13,864 nucleotides of DNA from Bacteroidota bacterium (GCA_023391015.1 JAEWBT010000155.1:1-13864); one strand, 5' to 3'. Shown: positions 7,010 to 13,207, counted from the first letter of the stretch. Program-made: numbers and translations. Notes: a model not told the origin generated them from the sequence alone.

Positions 7010-8569
7010 CTACAACTGAATCACCTCATCGGTTTTGGCGTCAAAAAAGCGGTATTGCAGGATGCCCGCGTCGTTGTCTTCCACAATCTTAAGGGTTTTC
7101 AACTCGTAGGTTTTCTTCCACTTTTTAGAGATATTGTTGATAAGCCCTTTAGTGAGGTAAGCCGCAACGATGGGATTTACGTGCAGGTTCAGCGCGCGGT
7201 GGCCCTGGCTGACGAGGTACTTTAGGTCGCGCTCGATGTCATCGGCCAGCAGGATAGACGGGCCGGTTTTGCCGGTTCCCTTGCAGCACGGGCATTGTTC
7301 GCTGGTAGAAATGGTGATTTCCGGGCGCAGGCGCTGCCGGGTAATCTGCATCACGCCAAACTTGGAAAGGGGGAGAATGGTATGGCGCGCGCGGTCTGTT
7401 TTCATGGCCGCTTCCATCGCGTCGTACACTTTTTTCCGGTTTTCCGGCAGGCGCATGTCGATAAAGTCAATGGAAATAATGCCACCGAGGTCGCGCAGGC
7501 GCAACTGCCGGGCAATTTCGCCGATACACTCCAGATTGGTTTGCAGGGCGTTGGCTTCCTGATTGGATTCTGCCGAGCGGGTACCGGAGTTGACGTCAAT
7601 TACGTGCATCGCCTCGGTATGTTCAATAATGAGGTACGCGCCGGACGGCAGGCTTACGGTGCGGCCAAAGGCTGCTTTGACTTGTTTGGTAATGTTGAAT
7701 GTGTCAAAGACCGGCTGGGCGTTGTTGTGGAGCGAAACGATGTCCACTTTTTCCGGAGCAATGCGCGAGATGTATTGCTGCACCTCAGCCAGGAGCGCGT
7801 TGTCGGTTACCACGATTTTCTGAAACGAATCGTTGAGCAAATCGCGCAGAATGGAGGTGGTTTTGTCGCGCTCGCCGAGGATTTTTTGCGGCGCTTTGGC
7901 ACCAGCGAGGTTTTCGGTCAGGGTGCGCCAGGATGCGACAAGGTCCAGAATATCGCCATGAAGTTCGGCGGTGTTTTTGCCTTCGGCAGCCGTGCGGATG
8001 ATAATGCCGAAATTTTGGGGCTTGATGGCCTCCACAATGCGTTGCAGGCGGCGGCGCTCTTCGGAGCTGTGGATTTTGCGCGATACCGAAATGGTGTCGT
8101 TGAACGGCGTCATCACCAGAAAGCGGCCCGGCAGGGAAATTTCGCAGGAAAGCCTCGGCCCTTTGGTAGAGATGGGTTCCTTCAGGATTTGAACGATCAC
8201 CTCTGGTTTTCCACCCATCACCTCGGTGATTTTACCAAACTTGGGAATATCGGGGACGTTCTCAAATTTGGCTAGGTCTTTGCCCCACGGTGAATTTCCG
8301 GAAACGGCCCCTTGGGTGAAGCGCAGCAGAGATGCAAAAGAAGGGGAGAGGTCGGTGTAGTGGAGAAAGGCGTCTTTTTCAAAGCCTACATCCACAAAGG
8401 CCGCGTTGAGGCCCGGCATCAGCTTTTTGACTTTCCCGAGGTAGAGATCGCCTACAGAGAATCCGTCTTTGCCGTGCTCGTAGTGAAGTTCTACAAGCTT
8501 TTTATCTTCCAGTAAGGCTATTTCGACGCCGCCTTCGTGGGCGCTGTTAATGATAAGTTCTTTGGTCAT
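7010..8569 (-). CDS. rng: Ribonuclease G/E family endoribonuclease
   Basis: This 519-residue Rne/Rng protein cleaves single-stranded AU-rich RNA and matures 16S rRNA in model species. Residues about 36-130 form the S1 domain (VGDLYLGKVKKLMPGLNAAFVDVGFEKDAFLH region), followed by the 5'-sensor and DNase I-like parts. The metal-binding aspartates lie in AMHVIDVNSGTR and ISIDFIDMRLPE. The zinc-link CPCCKGTG is near the C-terminus, so Zn-linked dimers are expected. The length is that of RNase G; the disordered degradosome scaffold of E. coli RNase E is missing. I chose the ATG at 8569, which gives the family N-terminus MTKELIINS; the frame extends 18 nt upstream to a GTG. The gene lies downstream of HU, a TPR gene and a small basic protein gene, but probably has its own promoter. 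Confidence 0.95.
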   Translation of the reverse strand: MTKELIINSAHEGGVEIALLEDKKLVELHYEHGKDGFSVGDLYLGKVKKLMPGLNAAFVDVGFEKDAFLHYTDLSPSFASLLRFTQGAVSGNSPWGKDLAKFENVPDIPKFGKITEVMGGKPEVIVQILKEPISTKGPRLSCEISLPGRFLVMTPFNDTISVSRKIHSSEERRRLQRIVEAIKPQNFGIIIRTAAEGKNTAELHGDILDLVASWRTLTENLAGAKAPQKILGERDKTTSILRDLLNDSFQKIVVTDNALLAEVQQYISRIAPEKVDIVSLHNNAQPVFDTFNITKQVKAAFGRTVSLPSGAYLIIEHTEAMHVIDVNSGTRSAESNQEANALQTNLECIGEIARQLRLRDLGGIISIDFIDMRLPENRKKVYDAMEAAMKTDRARHTILPLSKFGVMQITRQRLRPEITISTSEQCPCCKGTGKTGPSILLADDIERDLKYLVSQGHRALNLHVNPIVAAYLTKGLINNISKKWKKTYELKTLKIVEDNDAGILQYRFFDAKTDEVIQL

Positions 8570-8604
8570 GGAGCCATTTGCAGGCACCCTTCTATATTTT
8601 CTCC

Positions 8605-8632
8605 CAAAATATCACTGTATCTGTATTACAAA
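8605..8632 (-). promoter_or_regulatory. Possible promoter of the RNase G gene
   Basis: Read on the minus strand, TTTG (8632-8629) is followed after 17 nt by TATTTTG (8611-8605). This is close to the Bacteroidota pair TTTG and TAnnTTTG but with a short spacer and one base missing in the -7 box. It would give a leader of roughly 30 nt before the ATG at 8569. Confidence 0.4.
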
Positions 8633-8837
8633 ACATCAAAGCATTCGGGTTCGCGTTCACAAAGCAAAGCAGCAATCAAAAAAGTCAATAGACTACTCCA
8701 GACAAGACACGCCTATACCGAACCCAACGGATACTCAAGATCAGCCTGAGGCCTGAACACAAGATGCTCGTGTGACTCAAGAAAAGAGCAGGCCGGCAGA
8801 GACCAGTGGGTTAAGGTAAGGGTCTAGAAAGAGAAAT

Positions 8838-8906
8838 TGCTTTTCCTTTCCTGCTGAAATTTCCGGAAAATAAGCCCCGCAAACGACGCGCCGGAAAGGA
8901 AAAGCA
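8838..8906. repeat. Inverted repeat with 14-bp arms
   Basis: TGCTTTTCCTTTCC (8838-8851) and GGAAAGGAAAAGCA (8893-8906) are perfectly complementary. The 41-nt loop contains one TTTCCGGAAA copy (8860-8869). The element begins 17 nt beyond the stop codon of the small basic protein gene and so could form the 3' stem-loop of its mRNA. No T-run follows on the minus strand, so RNA protection is as likely as termination. Confidence 0.65.
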
Positions 8907-8923
8907 CTCCTGTGGTTCAGGCG

Positions 8924-9013
8924 TTATTTCTTCTTATGACGGTTCTTACGCAGGCGCTTTTTGCGCTTGTGGGTAGCGATCTTATGACGCTTTCTTTTTT
9001 TACCGCAGGGCAT
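8924..9013 (-). CDS. 29-residue AURKAIP1/COX24-type basic ribosomal-protein-like peptide
   Basis: The minus strand encodes MPCGKKRKRHKIATHKRKKR followed by LRKNRHKKK and TAA, 29 residues of which more than half are Lys, Arg or His. The pattern KKRKRHKxxTHKRKKRLRKNRHKKK is that of the very short AURKAIP1/COX24-domain proteins found throughout Bacteroidota. Mitochondrial mS38 and the mycobacterial small-subunit protein bS22 belong to the same domain group, so a place in the small ribosomal subunit is likely. That placement is inference from the family. It is easily missed because of its size. It starts 44 nt after the stop of the TPR gene. TTTATTTG, 5 nt before the ATG, resembles a -7 box with one mismatch but may be chance. 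Confidence 0.85.
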   Translation of the reverse strand: MPCGKKRKRHKIATHKRKKRLRKNRHKKK

Positions 9014-9057
9014 AATACAAATAAAGGGTTTGGAGAAAAAAAAGGGTTGGTTGTTAT

Positions 9058-9924
9058 TTAAAATGTTTTGAGATAGGCATCCACGTCACGGCTAAATTCC
9101 GGGTTGTTGACGGCCTTCTTAGCTCTTTCAAAGTACTGAACGGCTTTAGCACGGTCGCCTTTTTCTTTGTAAGCTTCCGCTGCAAAGTAAAGGGCTTCTG
9201 TGTTTTTGGGATCGGCAGCCAGCACGTGCTCAAAGCGATCAATAGCTTTGTCCCACTGTCCCGACTGCACCGCCAGACGACCCAAGAGCAGCAACGCCGG
9301 AACGTTATCCGGATTTTCACGAACAACGCCGAGCAGCAGCTGTACCCCTTGCATGGTTTCACCTGTGCCTTCAATGTAGGCGCTTGCCAAGTCGATAGTC
9401 GCGCTGTCAGAGGGAGCTAAATCAGCTGCCTTTTGAAAAAGGGCTACGGCTTGTTCGGCATTCCACATCCGCACAGCGGGCGCATCGTCCGGCTGATTGG
9501 CTACCAGCGACAGAAAAAACCGGCCTGCAAAGGTGAGCTTTTCCGGTGATTTTTCCAACCCGGCTTCTAAAGCAAGATAATGACCCGCTACGGAGCCTTG
9601 CCGATGGCTGGCCCAAAGTTTTGCAAGGCGGGCAAAACCAGGTATCATCCGAACAGAGTCGGTGGTTGCTTGGGCAAGGCTGTCCTCAACGGTTTTGATT
9701 TCAGTCAGCGCGTGCTCGCCAACCGCTTTGCGGGCGGTTTGCAAAACCTCGGCGGTGCTCGCTGCGGCCACTGGGCCATCAGTGCCTGTCATGCCGGCCC
9801 CGGTGTGGGGCGCACCTTTGCCTTCCTGCCCGGCTGCAACCGGGGGAACTGTGGGCACGGCAAAGAACAGCACCGCTACGAGAAGCGCTGCAACGCCAAG
9901 GCTGATGTAATGAAAAGGACGCAC
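9058..9924 (-). CDS. Membrane-anchored TPR protein
   Basis: This 288-residue protein has one hydrophobic segment near the N-terminus (about residues 8-26, ISLGVAALLVAVLFFAVP), preceded by Arg and His. It works as a signal anchor or signal peptide, placing the rest in the periplasm. A Gly/Ala/Pro-rich linker (27-60) follows, then a helical region with tetratricopeptide repeats over about residues 140-285, clearest in PALLLLGRLAVQSGQWDKAI and ALYFAAEAYKEKGDRAKAVQ. These are protein-binding scaffolds; no enzyme domain is visible. The start is a GTG at 9924: no ATG precedes the hydrophobic segment, and the next Met falls behind it. A perfect -7 box lies 8 nt before the GTG. The gene sits 41 nt after HU and upstream of RNase G. 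Its cellular role is unknown. Confidence 0.88.
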   Translation of the reverse strand: MRPFHYISLGVAALLVAVLFFAVPTVPPVAAGQEGKGAPHTGAGMTGTDGPVAAASTAEVLQTARKAVGEHALTEIKTVEDSLAQATTDSVRMIPGFARLAKLWASHRQGSVAGHYLALEAGLEKSPEKLTFAGRFFLSLVANQPDDAPAVRMWNAEQAVALFQKAADLAPSDSATIDLASAYIEGTGETMQGVQLLLGVVRENPDNVPALLLLGRLAVQSGQWDKAIDRFEHVLAADPKNTEALYFAAEAYKEKGDRAKAVQYFERAKKAVNNPEFSRDVDAYLKTF

Positions 9925-9932
9925 GAGGGTCG

Positions 9933-9940
9933 CAAAGGTA
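9933..9940 (-). promoter_or_regulatory. -7 promoter box TACCTTTG for the TPR gene
   Basis: On the minus strand TACCTTTG fits TAnnTTTG exactly and ends 8 nt before the GTG start codon. It lies in the 41-nt gap after HU. Upstream is an A/T-rich tract (TTTTTTAAAA) but no clean TTTG. The implied 5' leader is only a few nucleotides. Confidence 0.6.
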
Positions 9941-9965
9941 CGGGCTATCCTTTTAAAAAATCTTT

Positions 9966-10289
9966 TTAAGATTCAGCTGTTTCCGGGGTGGTGCGTTCGG
10001 TGGTTTGCGGCGAGGCATCGCGCACCGCGCCCATGAACTCTTTGGCGGGTTTAAAGGACGGAATAAAATGCTCTGGGATGTGCACGGAAGTGTTGCGTTT
10101 GATGTTGCGCCCCACTTTAGCCGCACGCTTTTTCAGAACAAAAGAACCGAATCCCCGAATGTACACTGGCTCCCCTTCCTGAAGGGATTCTTTTACTTCC
10201 TTAAAAAATGTTTCCAGCGTCACCAGGATGTCAACCTTGGAAATGCCCGTCTTGTCTGCTATGTTATTTACCATGTCTGCCTTCCTCAT
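9966..10289 (-). CDS. HU/IHF-family DNA-binding protein
   Basis: This 107-residue nucleoid protein has the complete HU fold: the helical dimerisation part (MRKADMVNNIADKTGISKVD onward), then EGEPVYIRGFGSFVLKKRAAK, the DNA-embracing arm with GRNIKRNTSVHIPEHFIPSF, and the closing helix KPAKEFMGAV. The arm tip has Ile-Pro in place of the usual RNP sequence, IPEHFIPSFKP, the form I know from Bacteroidota HU. A Thr/Glu-rich tail of about 17 residues (TTERTTPETAES) follows the fold; such acidic-polar tails are common in this phylum. HU bends DNA as a dimer and organises the nucleoid. The ATG at 10289 is preceded only by A/T-rich DNA. A well-spaced promoter about 120 nt upstream suggests a long leader. 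Confidence 0.95.
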   Translation of the reverse strand: MRKADMVNNIADKTGISKVDILVTLETFFKEVKESLQEGEPVYIRGFGSFVLKKRAAKVGRNIKRNTSVHIPEHFIPSFKPAKEFMGAVRDASPQTTERTTPETAES

Positions 10290-10406
10290 AAAAATAAATT
10301 GGGGTATTATAAAGTAGTGTTTATGCGATTAATTAAAGCTCTCCGGGTACTGCTTATCGTATATTTCCGAAACCAAAAAAGTTAAATTAATGCGCTTTTT
10401 CCGTGG

Positions 10407-10437
10407 GAAAGATATTCACTTAGGGAGAGAAAACAAA
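10407..10437 (-). promoter_or_regulatory. Probable promoter of the HU gene
   Basis: On the minus strand TTTG (10437-10434) and TATCTTTC (10414-10407) are separated by 19 nt, the expected spacing for a Bacteroidota housekeeping promoter. Only the last base of the -7 box deviates. It implies a 5' leader of roughly 110-120 nt that is rich in A and T. The -33 element is 53 nt past the rfaE2 stop codon, so HU would be transcribed independently of rfaE2. Confidence 0.55.
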
Positions 10438-10489
10438 ATGTCGCTCCGAAAATGGGTATATATAAATCTGTTCCACCAAAAATCGGCGT

Positions 10490-10987
10490 CTATAAAGCGC
10501 GGATTTTTTGCAATAAATCGGTTGTGGAGTAACCACTTACGAATGGCAAAATCGCTACTTCACCACCTCTGTTTTTAACAAAATTGGCACCCACAATATT
10601 TTCCGGGGTATAGTCGCCGCCTTTTGCCAGGACGTCTGGCTGGACAGATTGGATCAGCTCCAGCGGTGTATCTTCTTCAAACACACAAACAGCATCCACC
10701 ACCAGCAAGGATGCCAGTGCCAGGGCACGATCTGCCTCGGTGTTGATGGGCCTTTCCAGCCCTTTCAATCTTCTTACGGATGCATCGCTGTTAAGGCCCA
10801 CTATCAGCTTGTTGCCCAGCGAAGCCGCCCGTGCCAGATAGTCGAGATGGCCGGTGTGGAGCAGGTCGAAGCAGCCGTTGGTAAACACAATTTTCTGCCC
10901 GCTGCCCCGCCAGATGTTGCACTTGCGGGATAAGGCTTCGGGTACAAAGATTTTGGATTGAATCCAACTAAATTTATCCGTTGTCAT
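10490..10987 (-). CDS. rfaE2: D-glycero-beta-D-manno-heptose 1-phosphate adenylyltransferase
   Basis: This 165-residue cytidylyltransferase-fold enzyme corresponds to the C-terminal half of E. coli HldE and adenylates heptose-1-phosphate, leading to ADP-heptose for the lipopolysaccharide core. The signature FTNGCFDLLHTGHLDYL includes HTGH at residues 44-47, which binds the nucleotide phosphates. LIVGLNSDASVRRLKG, RPIN, LAKGGDYTPENIVGA and YSTTDLL follow in the order typical of RfaE2. The kinase domain RfaE1 is absent, so it must be encoded elsewhere as a separate gene. The ATG overlaps the stop of the upstream membrane-protein gene by 4 nt (ATGA), so translation is probably coupled. The first 25 residues are less conserved. 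Confidence 0.94.
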   Translation of the reverse strand: MTTDKFSWIQSKIFVPEALSRKCNIWRGSGQKIVFTNGCFDLLHTGHLDYLARAASLGNKLIVGLNSDASVRRLKGLERPINTEADRALALASLLVVDAVCVFEEDTPLELIQSVQPDVLAKGGDYTPENIVGANFVKNRGGEVAILPFVSGYSTTDLLQKIRAL

Positions 10988-11964
10988 GCTTTTTGGGAAC
11001 GGTTGTAAACGGGCAAGATAAGTAATGCTATAATGCCCAGTAAGATAATGACGGCCGTCAGCATGCCCCAGGTCACCCAGCCAAAAGCCTGCGCTTCAGC
11101 TTCGCCCACGCCATAACCCGAGGTCAGGATCAAAGCGGTCAGGAAAGGATACAAACCCAACCCCCCGGGCGAGGCAATCATAGCGACAGATCCGAAAATC
11201 AACACCATCACAGCCGGACCTACGCCAAGACCTGCGGTGCCGGGCAGCGCGTAAAACCCAATGATAATCTGCGCTACAAAGCTGGCCCAGATGATGAGCG
11301 TGTGGAGTAGAAAAAGCCCCCGTGCCTGCAACCGCCAGATCGAAGAAACGCCATCGGCCAGTCCGTGGATAAACCGGCTGATGCGGCTGCCGGGCCGGTA
11401 GCGGTACACCAGAAACAATGCACCCACTAACCCGATAAAAAATCCGCCCATCAGCACCAGCGACCGGCCTTTGGGAAGATGTTCCAGCAGCGAAGTGCGG
11501 GCGGTTTCATCCATCACCGAGGCCTGCCAGGCCAGGCCGCCCAGAATGATAAAAAGCAGGCAAACAGCATCCCACGCGCGCTCGGCCACAATGGTGCCAA
11601 TCATCTTATCGGCGGGAATTTTTTCGTAGCGCGCCAGTACCGTACACTTAGCCACCTCACCAGCGCGCGGCGGTACCAGGTTTACCAGATACCCGATAAC
11701 CACGCTCAAAACGGTGTTCACCGTTCCCGGAAAAATACCCAGTGGCCGCAGCATCAATTGCCAGCGCTTGGCCCGCGACCAGTCGGAAAGCAGGGTGGCG
11801 CCAATAAATAAGGGAATCATCCCGTAGCGCAGGTGCCGGACGGCTTCCGCCATCTGCGCTTTCTGATCGGCGCTCATCTGCCGGAACATGTACCCGATCA
11901 CCCCTGCGCCCAGCAAGGCAAAGATCAAAAGCTGCAAGACGGTTTTTAACTTGGGCGCGCGCAC
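10984..11964 (-). CDS. YbhN/AglD-like membrane protein (LPG synthase TM-domain family)
   Basis: This 326-residue integral membrane protein has about eight hydrophobic segments, near residues 8-26, 46-62, 80-98, 130-150, 167-188, 214-238, 248-283 and 297-320. Conserved family spots are LVPPRAGEVAKCTVLARYE and SPGGLGLYP, as in the UPF0104 or lysylphosphatidylglycerol synthase transmembrane family, often annotated as flippase-like. The soluble aminoacyl-transferase domain of MprF is missing, so lipid aminoacylation is unlikely. Its place between panD and rfaE2 hints at envelope lipid transport, but the substrate is unknown. The start is a GTG at 11964: a TAG lies seven codons upstream with no ATG between, and a later Met would cut the first membrane segment. 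The gene starts 46 nt after panD. Confidence 0.85.
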   Translation of the reverse strand: MRAPKLKTVLQLLIFALLGAGVIGYMFRQMSADQKAQMAEAVRHLRYGMIPLFIGATLLSDWSRAKRWQLMLRPLGIFPGTVNTVLSVVIGYLVNLVPPRAGEVAKCTVLARYEKIPADKMIGTIVAERAWDAVCLLFIILGGLAWQASVMDETARTSLLEHLPKGRSLVLMGGFFIGLVGALFLVYRYRPGSRISRFIHGLADGVSSIWRLQARGLFLLHTLIIWASFVAQIIIGFYALPGTAGLGVGPAVMVLIFGSVAMIASPGGLGLYPFLTALILTSGYGVGEAEAQAFGWVTWGMLTAVIILLGIIALLILPVYNRSQKA

Positions 11965-12010
11965 AGGCAGCTGGTTTTTTTCCTACAAAGCGTACACGAA
12001 AAATAATTTT

Positions 12011-12355
12011 TTACAGGCGGTTGCCTTCTTTAGGAAACACCACCGAGGGTTTCCAGCGTTTGGCTTCTTCCAGCGTCATCTGCGCATAAGACATGATGAT
12101 CAGCGTATCGCCCACCTGCACGAGGCGGGCCGCTGCGCCGTTCAGGCAAATCATGCCCGTGCCCCGTGTGCCGCGAATCACATACGTCTCCAGCCGCGTT
12201 CCGGCTTCCACATCCACCACCTGCACTTTCTCATGTTCCAGCAGGCCGGCGGCATCCATCAAATCCTCATCAATGGTGATGGAACCGATGTAATGCAGAT
12301 TGGCTTCCGTAACCCGCACGCGGTGGAGCTTGGACTTTAGAACTTCTATCGTCAT
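12011..12355 (-). CDS. panD: Aspartate 1-decarboxylase, pyruvoyl-dependent
   Basis: This 114-residue proenzyme makes beta-alanine from L-aspartate for pantothenate and coenzyme A. Self-cleavage between Gly24 and Ser25 in HYIGSIT would give the pyruvoyl group. LHRVRVTEANLHY precedes this site, and IDEDLMDAAGLLEHEKVQV, RGTGMICLNGAAARL and GDTLIIMSYAQM follow as in other PanD proteins. The reading frame is open upstream to 12505, but that stretch is repeat DNA. The ATG at 12355 gives the family N-terminus MTIEVLKSKLHR and lies 8 nt after a perfect -7 box. The membrane protein and rfaE2 genes follow in the same direction and probably share the transcript. No panC is in the window. Confidence 0.96.
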   Translation of the reverse strand: MTIEVLKSKLHRVRVTEANLHYIGSITIDEDLMDAAGLLEHEKVQVVDVEAGTRLETYVIRGTRGTGMICLNGAAARLVQVGDTLIIMSYAQMTLEEAKRWKPSVVFPKEGNRL

Positions 12356-12363
12356 TGCGGGCG

Positions 12364-12371
12364 CAAAGGTA
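12364..12371 (-). promoter_or_regulatory. -7 promoter box TACCTTTG for panD
   Basis: On the minus strand TACCTTTG matches TAnnTTTG exactly. The eight bases CGCCCGCA separate it from the panD ATG, so the leader would be about five nucleotides. No good -33 box is visible; the upstream DNA is made of GTTGGA repeats. Confidence 0.6.
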
Positions 12372-12375
12372 AGGA

Positions 12376-12566
12376 TTGGAACTTCGTGTTGGACGCTGAC
12401 GCTGTTGGAGCCGACGGCGTTGGAGGATGTTGGAGCTTCGTGTTGGAAATAGTGTGAATAGAGTGCCATTGAAATCCGGACCGGCAGCCGTCGAGAGTCT
12501 TTCATAAGAATAAATCACAATACCCAGTTACAACGGCCCACGCTCCAACGCCCGAAGGGCTCCAAC
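12376..12566. repeat. GTTGGA-flanked short repeats, four copies
   Basis: Four short units of the form (G)TTGGA-N(7-11)-GTTGGA occur within 191 nt: TTGGAACTTCGTGTTGGA (12376-12393), 12404-12424 with centre GCCGACGGC, GTTGGAGCTTCGTGTTGGA (12429-12447), and one on the minus strand (12544-12566) with the palindromic centre GCCCTTCGGGC. Three point the same way and the last is inverted. They fill most of the spacer between panD and the rplI terminator, where no coding sequence is apparent. Confidence 0.6.
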
Positions 12567-12599
12567 AAAAAATCCTGCGCCACCGGCGCAGGATTTTTT
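12567..12599. terminator. Strong palindromic terminator after rplI
   Basis: AAAAAATCCTGCGCC (12567-12581) pairs with GGCGCAGGATTTTTT (12585-12599) around a 3-nt loop, a 15-bp perfect stem with A-run and T-run on its two sides. It lies 17 nt beyond the rplI stop codon and terminates the ribosomal protein operon on the minus strand. The symmetry means it could also work for plus-strand transcripts. Confidence 0.9.
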
Positions 12600-12615
12600 G
12601 CAAATTGGTTTCGGC

Positions 12616-13062
12616 TTATTCGCCTACCACTTCAAATTCCAGGTCCACCACATTGTCTTTACCGAAGTCGATGGTGGCTTTGTGGGTACCGGTTTCTTTG
12701 ATCTCGTCGGTGATGTTGATCTTGCGGCGGTCGATTTCGTAGCCTTTCTGCTCGCGGATGGCGCGGGCCAGTTGGATGGCAGTAACAGAGCCGAAGATTT
12801 TGCCGGAAGTGCCAATTTTGGCACCTACGCGCACCGGGCTTTCGCCCAGCACACGGCGCACATCGGCGATTTGCGCCAACAGTTTTTCTTCGCGCTTTTG
12901 CAGCATTTTCTGGCGCTCTTCCAGCATGGCCATATTGCCTTTGTTGGCTTCTACGGCCATCTTTTGCGGCAGTAGGTAGTTGCGGGCGTAGCCAGGGCGG
13001 ACGGTAACCAGTTCGCCGTTTCCGCCGAGGTTATCAACGTCTTGAGTGAGGATGACTTGCAT
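12616..13062 (-). CDS. rplI: Large-subunit ribosomal protein bL9
   Basis: This 148-residue protein is full length for bL9. The N-terminal rRNA-binding domain (residues 1-50) has MQVILTQDVDNLGGNGELV and the signature VRPGYARNYLLPQKMAV. A long connecting helix follows (about 45-75, rich in Glu, Lys and Arg: LEERQKMLQKREEKLLAQI), then the C-terminal domain with GKIFGSVTAIQLARAI and the closing DNVVDLEFEVVGE. bL9 binds 23S rRNA near the L1 stalk and reaches out of the ribosome. The gene is last in the bS6-bS18-bL9 order and is separated from rpsR by 145 nt holding a hairpin and heptamer repeats, so its output may differ from that of the first two genes. Confidence 0.97.
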   Translation of the reverse strand: MQVILTQDVDNLGGNGELVTVRPGYARNYLLPQKMAVEANKGNMAMLEERQKMLQKREEKLLAQIADVRRVLGESPVRVGAKIGTSGKIFGSVTAIQLARAIREQKGYEIDRRKINITDEIKETGTHKATIDFGKDNVVDLEFEVVGE

Positions 13063-13105
13063 CGGGATAAATTCGTTTTAAGAGAAAAAACAGGGTGGAA
13101 ACTTC

Positions 13106-13128
13106 AAAAACCAAGGGTCAAAGCCCTT
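13106..13128 (-). terminator. Weak hairpin and T-run between rpsR and rplI
   Basis: On the minus strand AAGGG-CTTTGA-CCCTT (13128-13113) is followed by GG and TTTTT (13110-13106). The stem has only five pairs, so partial termination or attenuation before rplI is the most it suggests. Confidence 0.35.
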
Positions 13129-13160
13129 TTCTTCAAATATTTCTGGCTGTCTTTTCAGGT

Positions 13161-13200
13161 TTAGGTCTTTTGTCTTTTGTCTTTAGACTTTGGTCTAAGA
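13161..13200. repeat. Heptanucleotide tandem repeat, about five units
   Basis: The stretch reads TTAGGTC, TTTTGTC, TTTTGTC, TTTAGAC, TTTGGTC, then TAAG: consecutive 7-nt units of consensus TTTNGTC with one unit changed to GAC. It lies 7 nt past the rpsR stop codon, inside the ribosomal operon. Such heptamer arrays in intergenic DNA recall the short tandem repeats (STRR) of cyanobacteria. Confidence 0.7.
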
Positions 13201-13207
13201 GAAAAGC

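Larger units (their letters stand above)
8570..8923. other. 354-nt gap between RNase G and the 29-residue basic protein gene
   Basis: The right part (8838-8906) is a hairpin-forming inverted repeat and the left part holds the probable RNase G promoter, both listed separately. The middle, about 8640-8837, shows no family-like reading frame on either strand, no tRNA-like fold and no clear repeat. With the promoter near 8605-8632, this middle stretch is probably an untranscribed spacer or the 3' untranslated end of the upstream minus-strand transcript. Confidence 0.5.

Noticed and set aside
7295..8275. Open plus-strand frame of 326 codons opposite the RNase G gene
   Set aside because: RNase G is well supported on the minus strand, and the antisense product has no domain or plausible start context.
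8550..8756. Small plus-strand reading frames upstream of the RNase G gene
   Set aside because: They overlap the RNase G start on the other strand, show no known motif, and have a composition like the surrounding spacer.
12356..12505. N-terminal extension of PanD by 50 residues
   Set aside because: The extension is encoded by intergenic repeat DNA. The ATG at 12355 gives the standard PanD start and follows a -7 box at 12364-12371.
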